A DNA stretch of 26,900 nt from Micractinium sp. NFX-FRZ (lineage: Eukaryota > Chlorophyta > Trebouxiophyceae > Chlorellales > Chlorellaceae), in assembly GCA_029339195.1 (NCBI GenBank), contig JAPTJF010000630.1, positions 1 through 26,900 on the forward strand, written 5' to 3'. Position 1 is the first letter of the stretch. The number at the start of each line of letters is the position of its first letter. Position numbers and translations under genes: made by a program. Shown piece after piece: positions 18,548 through 26,900 of the stretch. The notes under the pieces are model-generated. The model saw only the letters and a program-made list of their open reading frames with translations. It had not been told where the DNA came from and did not search any database.

Positions 18548-21500
18548 TCAGGGCTGTGTCTCCTTGAAGAGCTCCCGCCCGATCAGCATGCGCCGGATCT
18601 CTGCAGGGCGGCGGTTGCAGAAAGTTCTGGGTCTGATCTGAGATCTAAGATCTGAGATCTAAGATCTGAGACTGAGGGTGAGGCTAAGATCAGATCCTAC
18701 CAAGGGTGAACTTTCGCCGCTGGCAGAACCCACCGAGATCAGAAGTTCCAAAGCAACGGGGCGGTTGTGGGTCACGGCACCCAAAGAGACAGGGCCATGC
18801 CAGGAGCCGTGTGTTGCTGCTAGGCGGCAGACGAGAGGCGGGCGGGGCAAGGATATGCAAAGGCGGGCCAAGGCAGTGATCCGTGCCCGCCTCAGGCCCC
18901 GCCCCACCCCACTCATGTTGATTCCGCCCCACCCCTGCCCAATGGTGTCCCGCCCCTCACCACCCTGCACCTCTTCTGCCCACACACCCACCCGACGTGC
19001 CCGCCCCGATTTCGTACAGCTTGGCGTCACGCAGCAGCCGGCCCGCGGGGTATTCGTTGATGTAGCTGCATCACGATGGCAGGGTGGAGGCGAGAGGGAG
19101 GGGTGGGGCCCCAAGGAGGTCGGTGGTTGTGGTAGTGGTGGGGAAGCAACACCAAGCGGGCGGCAGCAGGCAGCTGTGCACGGGCAGGCAGAAGGAAGGA
19201 AGAAGGCAGGGCATGCCTGGCTCACCCGTTGCCCCCCAGGATTTGGATGGTGTCTAGCGCCATGCGAGTGGCGTGCTCTGCGGCGTACAGGATCACGGCG
19301 GCGCAGTCCTTGCGGCTGGCGCGACCTGCAGCCATGTGTGAGGGTTAACATCACGTGCAGTCAAAATGAACGACAATGCAGCGCAGTCCTTGCTGGCGGT
19401 GCGGCCTGCAACAAGAAACAGAGCATGTGGGGAACGGCTGCAGCGCCGGTACTGCGGTACAGAGAGACACAGGTACACACACACACACACACACATGCAA
19501 GCGCAGCCGACAGGTGCACGCCCTTCCCAGCGCCCTTGGAATGCCACACCGGCTCACCCAAAAGCGAGGCGCACGCACCGGCATCCGCGGCTGCTGCGGT
19601 GGCATAGGTGAAGCTGCGGGCTGCCTGTGCGGTCGTGTACATGTCTGCCAGCTTGGCTTGGATCAGCTGCAGACAGACACGTGGGGAGCAAGGGGACACT
19701 TGATCAGCAAACAACCAAATGATTCATGGGTGGGCAGGGGTGAGGAGGTGCCTGGTGTGCAGTCTGGTCGGCATGCCTGGCTTGGGGATGGAGAGCAGCG
19801 GGGGCAGACCGGCCAGGGTCAGGCCAGGGAGGGAGCGGCAGTGAGCACCCCACGGCCGCTGTGCAGGCCAGCAGGCGAGGGCGGCCAGCGGAAGTTGGCG
19901 GCAAGAAGCCCCCCACCCGCTGCCGACGTCCCACCCACCTGGAACTCCCCGATTTTGTGGCCAAACTGCTGGCGCTCGTGGACGTAGGGCAGCACCGTGT
20001 CCAGGCAGGCCTACAGTGGTGGAGGGGCAAAAATAAGAGTGGAGTATGAGAGGCAACATGTTTATGTCAGACGCAAAACGTAGAGCAGCTCACACGGATG
20101 AGGATGGTCAATTGCCTGTTTCACTTTCATGCCGGAAGGGCAGCCAGACAGGGCACGGGCGGCCAGCCCGCCTGCGGCCGTGCACCGCTCCACGTAGCCG
20201 CGTGGCGGGGGCAGCAGGCACGCCCCGCAGCAGTGGCAGGCAAACAGGGGAGCCGCTGGGGAGGCGGGCAGCAGAGCACGCCACTTGAGCATCACAGTTC
20301 AGGCAGCCGAGCGAACAGCCATGTGCTCCTGCTCTTGCCTGCATGATGCCCAGGGGCCCTCCCGACAGCACCAGCCGCTCATAGTCCAGGCCGCTCATCA
20401 GGACATACACCCCCTGGAGAGGCGGGGAGGGGGCAGGGGAGGGGGAAGGCTGCCTGACCTTCTTGAACCTCTTGAGCTTCTTAGGCTTCTCAAGAGGGGC
20501 CGGGGCGCAGGTCAGGGGCGCACCATGTGGGCGCGGCATGGAGGGGACGGCGGAGTAGGGGGGCACAGGCAGCAGAGGGGGCGCATCGTGCATGGCGAGG
20601 TTCACATGCTGGCCAGACCTCGAGATGATCCCACCACCGGCCCGCCTGCCCCGCGCGTTAGCTTGCCCCCCTGCCCCAGCACATCTGCCGCCGTCACATC
20701 GCAGCTGCCCCCCCGCCCAAGCCACAGCGCAGTAGCAACAACTCCCACTGCCTTGCCTTCCCGCCACAACACACGGCCCCAAGCACTCACTGCAACACCT
20801 GCACCCCCAACCCCGCCTCACCGTAGCCCCCTGGCCCCAGCACACACCCACCTCCCACCCCTGCTGCCCCTCACCCTTTTCCCTCCTCTCGTCACCTCCC
20901 ACCGCCGCACTCACCCTGCTTTTCACCTTGCCCCCCACCCTCCTCTTTGACACAGCCCACCAGCGCATCCATCCGCCCTGCCCCGCCCCTCACCTTGCCC
21001 TCCTGCCCCAGCACATTCTCTGCCGGCACCTCGCAGTTCTCGAACACCAGTTCGCACGTGTCGCTGCCCCGCATGCCCAGCTTGTCCAGCTTCTGGGCCG
21101 TGGTGAAGCCCTGCAGGCGGGGAGTGGAGAGGGAAGGAAAACATGGTGTGGCAAAGGGGTAAGAAGGGTGTCAGAGATCAGGGGGCGCACCAGCTTCTGT
21201 GCCGTGATACACCCCTGCAGGTGGGACGGGCAGAGTGGAACAGGAAACTGGTGTCGGGCTAGGCTGACCGGCGGAAGGGGGGTGCCCCAGCTGAGCTCAG
21301 CTGCCACCTGTCCCAGTCCACATGGCACGCATGACGTCGCACATCCGCTCACCGGCATGCCCTTCTCCACAATGAAGGCCGTGATGCCGTGCGCCCCCGC
21401 CTCCGGCTGCGTCTTGGCGTACACAATCAGGGTGCCTGCCAGAGGTGGGCGGGGGAGGTCAAGCAGACAGATGGTCAGGTGGTCTGCTTGCAGCCGGGGT

Positions 21501-23593
21501 GCCAGCAATGTGGCACAGGGCAGGGGGGCACTCCGGGGCGCAGGAGCAGCGGCAAGGGGCTGCCCGAGTGCGCTTTAGCGCCTCCCAACTCCGCTGCCGC
21601 CTGCCCCAGCTCAAACCCCTGTCACCCCACCTCTTCGCCGTCATCCGTGCCGCCCTCTGCCGCAATGCAACACAGCAATTTAAAAAGAGATCTGCTCACT
21701 TGCGATCGGCCCGTTTGTGATCCACATCTTGCTGCCGTTGAGCACGTAGAAGCCATCCTTCTTGTCTGGACAAGAGCAGAGTGAGAGGAAGAAGGGCAGA
21801 GGTGTGAGCATCACATCTTGCTGCTGCTCAGATGTCACATCTGCCCTCCGTGTCAGCATGAAGCACGGGGCCGCTTGCTGGCAGCATCAGCGAACAAGAC
21901 AAGGGCTGCAGGGTGCCAGGCAGCCGTGCCATGGCTGGCCGGCACACACGTGATGGTCGAGGTGGAGAGGCAGAAGCAGGCGGGGCAGCGCCTGCAGCAA
22001 AGGCACAACTGAGGCGTGCCCGCCTGGGCAGCCCCCGCTGCCAGCTGTGTCGCTCCCTGCCCCACCACACACACAACACTCTCTCTCTCCGCCCTAGTTA
22101 TGCCCGACTGTCCATCCGGCCTCGCCAAGCCGGCCGACAAGCTGAGAAGGGCGATGCCTAGCAGGAGGGGCGCCCACCTGCCCGGCAGCGCATGCTGACG
22201 ACGTCCGACCCGGCATTCGGCTCGCTCATTGCCAGTGCACCCACGTGGTCGCCTGCAGCAAGCACCAGCACACACGAGGCACACGGCGGTCAGGCGGGGA
22301 GGCGGGTGGATGGACAGGCACGCAACTTGCTGCGCAGCCCAGTTGCGCAACACACAAACCAGAGTGCTGGCGTCACAGGCTCCCCTCCTGCTCTGCTGCT
22401 GCCCTGCTGCCCTAGCACCTCAACCCGCCCTGTGCCTGCCCGCCTGTCAGCAGGGTGGCTGCACCACCCAACAAGGAGTCTGGCAGCTGCTCCCAGCTCT
22501 GGCCCCCCAGCCAGCCAGCCAGCGCCACGCACCACACCCACCAGTCAGCAGGGGCGGCAGGTATTTGGCCAGCTGCTGCGGGCTGCCGTGCCGCACCAGC
22601 TGGGAGATGCAAAGGTTGGAGTGGGCGCCGTAAGAGAGCGCCACTGCAGGCCAGGCGGCAGCAGGGGATTGCAAGCGCAGCGATGCAGTTGTTGAGTGCG
22701 CTGGCCCCAGCTGAGCACCAGCCGAGAAGAGCACATGTCGCAAGCAAGAGGCCACCAAAGTGCGCTGTGCAACCACCGTGCAGCACAGCACAGCCGGAGC
22801 CGCGGCTCAGCTCCTCCTTTGCCATGCAGCGCTGCAGGTAGCCCAGCCCCAAGCCGCGTGGCACACAAATGAAGCCAGAGCAGCAGGCCCACCGGATGCC
22901 GAGGCGCGGCTCAGCTCCTCCATTGCCACGCAGTGCTGCAGGTAGCCCAGGCCCAGGCCGCCATGCTCCACAGGCACGGTGATTCCTGAAAGAGAAAAGA
23001 GAGGCAGCTCCCACAAACAGGTGAGGGGGGATGGAGGCAGTGCACGACGCGAGGGCAGGGGCGGGGGTGGGCAGGCGGGGCGCAGGCGCATCAGAAAGGA
23101 AAGCGGGTGCGAGCGGGGGTGAGCTTGGCAGCTTCCCAGCGGGAGTTGGGTGCTGGGCGAGCAGGGATGCATGGGGGGAAGATGATATCACGGTGGGGAC
23201 TACGAGGTGAACCGTGACAGCTGCATGCATGGGCACATCACTCTGGGTTCCAGCCCGCCTGCCCGCCCGCCCGCCCATCCGCGGCGCCTCACCGTGCAGG
23301 CCCCACTCGCCGGCGCGCCGCCAAAAGTCAAAGCCAGGGGGGTAGCCATTCAGGCGGTCGATCTCGGCAGCGTGGGGCGCCACAAAGTCTTGTGCAAACT
23401 GCCGCACAGAGTCACGGAACTCTGAGAGCTCCTCCTCGCGCTCCGGCGCCGGCGGCAGCGGCGCCGGCAGCGCGGCGGCGCTGAGTGCTCGCTGGGTGCA
23501 GACGCCTAGCAGGGCCGCCGCGCCGCGCTGCCCCGCTGGCTGCATCCCGCTGGCCCAGCCCGCCACGGCGAAGCCCAGAGATCTCGCCAGCAT
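18548..23593 (-). CDS. IVD: Isovaleryl-CoA dehydrogenase, mitochondrial (13 exons)
   Basis: Exons (minus strand) are 23593-23293, 22985-22893, 22643-22542, 22252-22178, 21765-21700, 21435-21353, 21110-20994, 20413-20339, 20010-19939, 19666-19579, 19325-19226, 19065-18992 and 18600-18548. Phases close and the product is 432 aa, near the family length. It oxidises isovaleryl-CoA to 3-methylcrotonyl-CoA in leucine catabolism and passes electrons to ETF. The first 45 or so residues are Ala/Arg-rich with few acids, fitting a mitochondrial presequence. The flavin signature [12 protein letters not shown] is at 171-182. The catalytic Glu is 291 within [13 protein letters not shown], the helix-G position special to IVD. 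The position used by MCAD and SCAD is non-acidic in [12 protein letters not shown] (408-419). The two facts together separate IVD from other acyl-CoA dehydrogenases. Exon 8 has a GC donor. Several introns carry exon-edge copies. Confidence 0.94.
18635..18676. repeat. Tandem 14-bp repeat rich in AGATCT
   Basis: GATCTGAGATCTAA occurs at 18635-18648 and 18649-18662, with a third partial unit at 18663-18676. AGATCT and related palindromes dominate. It lies in the last intron of the dehydrogenase gene, near the acceptor of the final exon. Confidence 0.88.
19379..19410. repeat. Copy of the acceptor edge of dehydrogenase exon 11
   Basis: This intronic segment repeats 19299-19330 (exon 11 start encoding ASRKDCAA, plus acceptor) at an offset of 80 bp with about 80% identity. 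On the minus strand it still reads RTASKDCAA. Confidence 0.75.
20655..20855. repeat. Two decayed copies of the donor edge of dehydrogenase exon 7
   Basis: The real exon end encodes [14 protein letters not shown] (20994-21035). Bases 20658-20710 still read [14 protein letters not shown] on the minus strand, but the donor GT has become CT. A weaker copy lies at about 20816-20855 and keeps a GGTGAGG donor-like string. Spacing is about 140-190 bp. Identity is clear for the first copy and modest for the second. Confidence 0.7.
21189..21228. repeat. Copy of the acceptor edge of dehydrogenase exon 7
   Basis: The segment repeats the exon 7 start and its CTGCAG acceptor (real CTGCAG at 21111, copy at 21215) at an offset of 104 bp. 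The minus strand reads GCITAQKL where the true exon reads GFTTAQKL. A weaker similar copy of the exon 5 end lies at 21811-21831. Confidence 0.75.
22801..22861. repeat. Copy of dehydrogenase exon 2 internal/donor part
   Basis: These 61 bases repeat exon 2 bases 22905-22965 at an offset of 104 bp with about 85% identity. On the minus strand the copy reads [19 protein letters not shown], against [19 protein letters not shown] in the exon. Confidence 0.87.
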
Positions 23594-25588
23594 GTGTGCT
23601 CTGCTGGTTGAGCAGTGTGCGGAGCAAACGCGGCGAGGCTGCGGGCTTCCCTATGTGTTCAAAAGGTTTGCGAAAGGTGTCGAACAATGCTCAATGAAGC
23701 CCCAGGGCTGGAAACTGCCTTGTGTCGGTGCTGAGTCGGACGCGAGACGGTGGGCTGCCTTGCAGCTGCGGCGAGCGGCTGTGTGTCGTGTTGGATTCAC
23801 TAGATGCGATGCAAGCACTCGGCCCGGGATGGGACGCTGCAGCGCGCTGGCGCCTAGGCGCGCCTGTGCCTGAGCGCCACGTCGACGGCGCAGGCGCCAC
23901 ATGGCCCGTAGACGCCGCTGACAACAACTTTGGTGGGGGGTTGGGACTTCAGACTCGTTTTAACTGCCTCGCATTGACTTCATCAGTCGCTGTTCTCTTC
24001 CAGCCCACCCTGCCACCAGCCTGGCATCATACTGCCGGCTCCCGCCACTTTGACCAGCTGCTGCATGAGCTGCCTGCCTGCCTGTCTTAGCGGGGGCGCT
24101 GTGTCCGGGGTGCCAAAACTCGCGTTCGAAGTGGTGCACATTGCTAGTCAGTGGGCGCGCATACAATAGGTCAACAGGTAGGGCAGGCGGACTGCAGCAT
24201 GAAAAGCAGCGGCAGGGAGGCTGCCTGCCAGACGGGGGCGGTGCGGCGCCCGTCTGGCACATGACATGCAGGCAGAATTATGCTGGCACCATGTCTGTTG
24301 CTTGGTTCATCGAGTTCAACTGCATGCGAAGGTGCACCCGGTGGCTTCAAACCGAGGAGGCGACGCTGGAGCTGGCAGTACCATGCCTCCTGAAGCTGGC
24401 GGTACGGCCAGCCACCGACCTGCACCTGCTGGGAGCTGGAGTGCCGGCGTTTGGGAGCGTGGCAGGGGCGGGGTTTGTCGCGTGACTTAGTAACACAGGC
24501 TAGACAGAGCAAATTTGAGAGCTGGTGGCGTGAGAGAGCGCATTAAGGGGTGTCGGGTGGTAGAGTGGAGGGTGGCTGCGGTAGTTGCGATGGTACAGTT
24601 GTACCGGAGTGCCTGCCCTCTCAGGTTGGGCTGCCAACAGGAGCCCACTGTTTGCTGCGCCCAGTTTTTTGCGTGCGCCTGCCGAGTTTTTGCCAGTTTC
24701 AGCAGCATCATAAAGTGGCCAGTGGGTGCATGGATGGCAGGCCAGCCCGCGCCTGCCCCACCCGTCTCGGTTGGCACCACTGCCGTACAGCAGTGCCCGC
24801 ACTCAAAGTCAGCGCGCTCTTCTGCCCAGCCAGGTCTGGCGGTCTCTAGACCTGGGAAGCACGGCGTTGCACGACGCACATCGCAATGTTTTTGGTATGT
24901 ATGTCAGGAGCAAGTTGGGAAGAGGCAGAGTCCTCGCCAGCTCCTCTTTTGCTTGGGCTACCAACAGCAGCGGCCGGCGACCTCCACCGCGGCAACAGGA
25001 CCAAGCGGGTTCTCATAGATGCCAGGTGCGTGAGGATGAGCCTTCGACACACGCTATGTCGATGTCACTTGACCCCAGCACGCCCCGAGCGATGTGCACT
25101 GCTGTTGTTATACTCCTGCGTGATGTGGACACAGCGGCGGGATACCCGCCCTTGTGACCGCACACTGCAAAACTTATGCTTGATAGGCGCCGGCGTTTGC
25201 ACTCGAAAACGTGGTGGCCCTCTCCTGGATCGCTCGCTAAAGTTCGGAGATCTGTGCTTCAAAGCGTGTGCACCTGTCAGCGGGCACACAACAGAAGGAC
25301 CCTGGAGGTCCTGCCCTCCAGTACCTCGAGTACCATGCCACCTGGGGGGCCGCTGCTTCTCCCAACTCCAGGCCGCAAATTCATCTATCTTCAACCACCG
25401 CCCCCAGTGAACATCAAAGTGCGTGTAGAAGTGCGCTTCCCCTCTCTCTCACCGCATTCTGCCTCGTGAACGCGCTGCCATCCAGGTGCGGCTCCCGACA
25501 GTCCACCACGCCTTTACACCACGCCGTGTGCTCTAGGGCAGGGCCCTCAGGAGCGGCAAGGGTGGCAAACCGTGCTACAACCCGAACC
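23594..25588. other. 2-kb region without a recognised gene, between divergent genes
   Basis: The dehydrogenase reads away to the left and the coiled-coil gene to the right, so promoters of both belong here. Composition is more mixed than in the exons. Open frames such as 24515-25018 and 24886-25410 (+) overlap in different frames, have no motif and no splice-supported continuation, and are not called. The one distinct structure is a perfect 11-bp dyad at 24226-24259. Unseen upstream exons of the right-hand gene could lie in the last few hundred bases. Confidence 0.4.
24226..24259. repeat. Perfect 11-bp inverted repeat, hairpin-capable
   Basis: TGCCAGACGGG at 24226-24236 is the exact inverse complement of 24249-24259, with a 12-base GC-rich loop. 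Slightly outside, GCCTG (24223-24227) and CAGGC (24269-24273) also pair in opposite sense. Function is unknown; it could be an RNA hairpin, a protein-binding dyad or chance. Confidence 0.6.
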
Positions 25589-26541
25589 ATGCCGGCCCCC
25601 CAACTTTACGCGCCCCCGCAGGCTCCCCACCAAACTCTTCGGTTCGCGATGGCATCCATCATCAATCGACCCAACGCACACCAACTGACGGCGGCCGGCA
25701 AGGCCTGCCAAGCCCTGTGCGTGCGCCACTGCGGCGCGGAAGCTACCGCTGCGGCGAGCGGCACCGTCCCCCAACCAGACACACCGCCGGGCAGTAGCAG
25801 CGGCATCGTCCCACTGGCACAGGCGCCTTCGGTAGACAGCAACGGTGCCTTTGGTGCCCTGCTAGCCATCGCGGCCCAGGCACAGAGCAACCAGGGTGCG
25901 TGGGCGAGCGTGGGAGCGGCGCAGTGCTGCGGAAGGTGGCGGCCGGGTTTGCCCGCTCGTGGACGTCCCGCATGCTGCCCTGCCCTGCCATGGCATGGCT
26001 TTGCATGCGCATCCCCACCGCTCCTCAAGCCGCGCTGCTCACCGTGCCCCGCCTCGCACTGCCTCCCTGCTGCAGACCCGCCCCAGCACGCAGCAGCGCA
26101 GCAGGCGCAGCGCCCCCCCATCCGTCCGGAAGCTGTCCGGCCGGTGCCCGCCCAGCGGCAGCAGCTCACCCTGCCTTGCAGCCGCAAGCGCAGCCGAAGC
26201 GAGCGCTGCACCCCCGCGGGCCCTCAGCAGGCGACCACGGAGTCCCAGCAGCCGCAGCGCAAGAGGCAGGCAGGTGCCGCTGCAGGCGGCGCAGCAGGCA
26301 AGCCGCCGCTTGCACCGCGCGCGGGGGCGACCAAGCCGCGCGGCAGCGCGCTGCTCAATGCGGCGCTAGCTGCGGCTGCCACGGTGCCGGGCACGCAGCT
26401 TCCCGCAGCGCTGGCTGCCGCCATGCGTGCTGCAGAGAAGTCAGCGCTTAAGCAGCTGACTCAGCGGGCCAAGGAGCTTCGAGAGCTGGAGGCAGCCATC
26501 GCCAAGATGGAGCGGGAGCTGCTGATGACGGAGCGCGCCAG
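25589..26541 (+). CDS. Unknown Ala/Pro-rich protein with basic clusters and a coiled coil, 5' part
   Basis: From the ATG at 25589 the frame is open to the last base of the window, so the gene is incomplete on the right. A likely intron at 25896-26075 (GTGCGTGG to CTGCAG, 180 bp) is a multiple of three, so the frame is open with or without it. A donor GTGGGC follows 26541. Spliced, it gives about 258 aa here. Visible features are an Ala/Pro/Ser-rich N-terminus, basic clusters SRKRSRSER and PQRKRQAG that could be nuclear signals, and a helical charged segment at the end (SALKQLTQRAKELRELEAAI, then AKMERELLMTERAR) with heptad-like Leu spacing. This is consistent with a coiled coil. A second in-frame ATG lies at 25649. 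A possible 16-nt microexon lies at about 26611-26626 (LKQG). The family is not recognised; a nuclear protein is only a guess. Confidence 0.5.
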
Positions 26542-26560
26542 GTGGGCAACGTGCTGTGCA

Positions 26561-26587
26561 TGCTGTGCTGTGCTGTGCTGTGCTGTG
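26561..26587. repeat. TGCTG pentanucleotide microsatellite
   Basis: Five perfect TGCTG units with imperfect flanks. Related GCTGTGCT text continues to about 26760. It lies directly after the proposed donor at 26542, which supports that segment being intronic. Confidence 0.88.
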
Positions 26588-26821
26588 CCGTGCTGCCATT
26601 GCCAGATTGAAGCAGGGCAGGTGGGTGCCGCACTGCGCTGTGCTGCGCTACGCCCTGCTATGCCACGTGCTGTGCTCAACAGCTCTGCGCTGCGCCATTG
26701 GTGCGCTGTGCTGCAACGAGCTCCCAGTGCCATGCGCGCTCACGCTGTGCTGTGCTGTGCCAAGCTCGTGCCACCGAGTGCTGCCCACAGGCGGGTGCGC
26801 CGTTTTACTCACCCCTGCCCC

Positions 26822-26900
26822 CCCGGAATAATTCGCCCATTCCGGGTTTCGTTCCTGCCCCGTTCCTGCCTCGTTCGTCACGAACAGATAGCGGGAACGG
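26822..26900. other. Dyad-rich lower-GC edge
   Basis: CCCGGAAT (26822-26829) is an exact inverse match to 26839-26846. CGTTCCTGCC is repeated nearby, and GCGGGAACGG at the very end is close to its inverse complement. This resembles the end of a fold-back or transposon-type element entering from the right, but it is cut off and cannot be classified. Confidence 0.28.

Noticed and set aside
24515..25410. Two overlapping plus-strand frames (167 and 174 codons)
   Set aside because: They overlap in different frames, are rich in Arg/Ser/Cys by composition, and have neither motifs nor supporting splice structure.

Overview
The window is nuclear DNA of a GC-rich, intron-dense eukaryote. It is most likely a coccoid green alga of the Chlorella/Trebouxiophyceae type. 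The reasons are protein-coding genes split into 6-18 short exons with GT(GC)...AG introns, high GC at third codon positions, TGTAA poly(A)-type pentamers near 3' ends, and proteins that read as plant/algal orthologues. No prokaryotic operon, plasmid or phage features are seen.

Layout. 1-756: gene-poor DNA with a dyad-rich patch at 1-190. 757-2610 (+): six-exon gene for a small predicted secreted Cys-containing protein of unknown function. 3229-8743 (-): ten-exon gene for a type II membrane, GT-B-like glycosyltransferase (592 aa). 8744-9038: short divergent promoter region. 9039-17472 (+): eighteen-exon gene for a DDX27/Drs1-type DEAD-box helicase of 60S ribosome biogenesis (879 aa). 17473-18547: convergent 3' region with small tandem repeats. 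18548-23593 (-): thirteen-exon gene for mitochondrial isovaleryl-CoA dehydrogenase (432 aa). 23594-25588: about 2 kb without a recognisable gene. 25589 to at least 26541 (+): an unknown coiled-coil, basic/Ala-Pro-rich protein whose frame stays open to the window edge. The genes are unrelated housekeeping functions (secretory glycosylation, ribosome assembly, leucine catabolism). They are neighbours, not a pathway.

All exon models were built by hand from reading-frame continuity, splice dinucleotides and family conservation. For the three large genes every splice phase closes and the total length is an exact multiple of three.

The most unusual signal is structural. In the three large genes many introns contain diverged copies of the edge of a neighbouring exon, often with its splice site, spaced mostly 80-140 bp apart. 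The extreme case is the glycosyltransferase intron at 4867-5728. It carries five extra copies of the upstream exon's donor edge and two extra copies of the downstream exon's acceptor edge. This looks like intron growth by repeated local duplication across exon-intron junctions. It also supplies many decoy splice sites, several of which would give truncated proteins if used.
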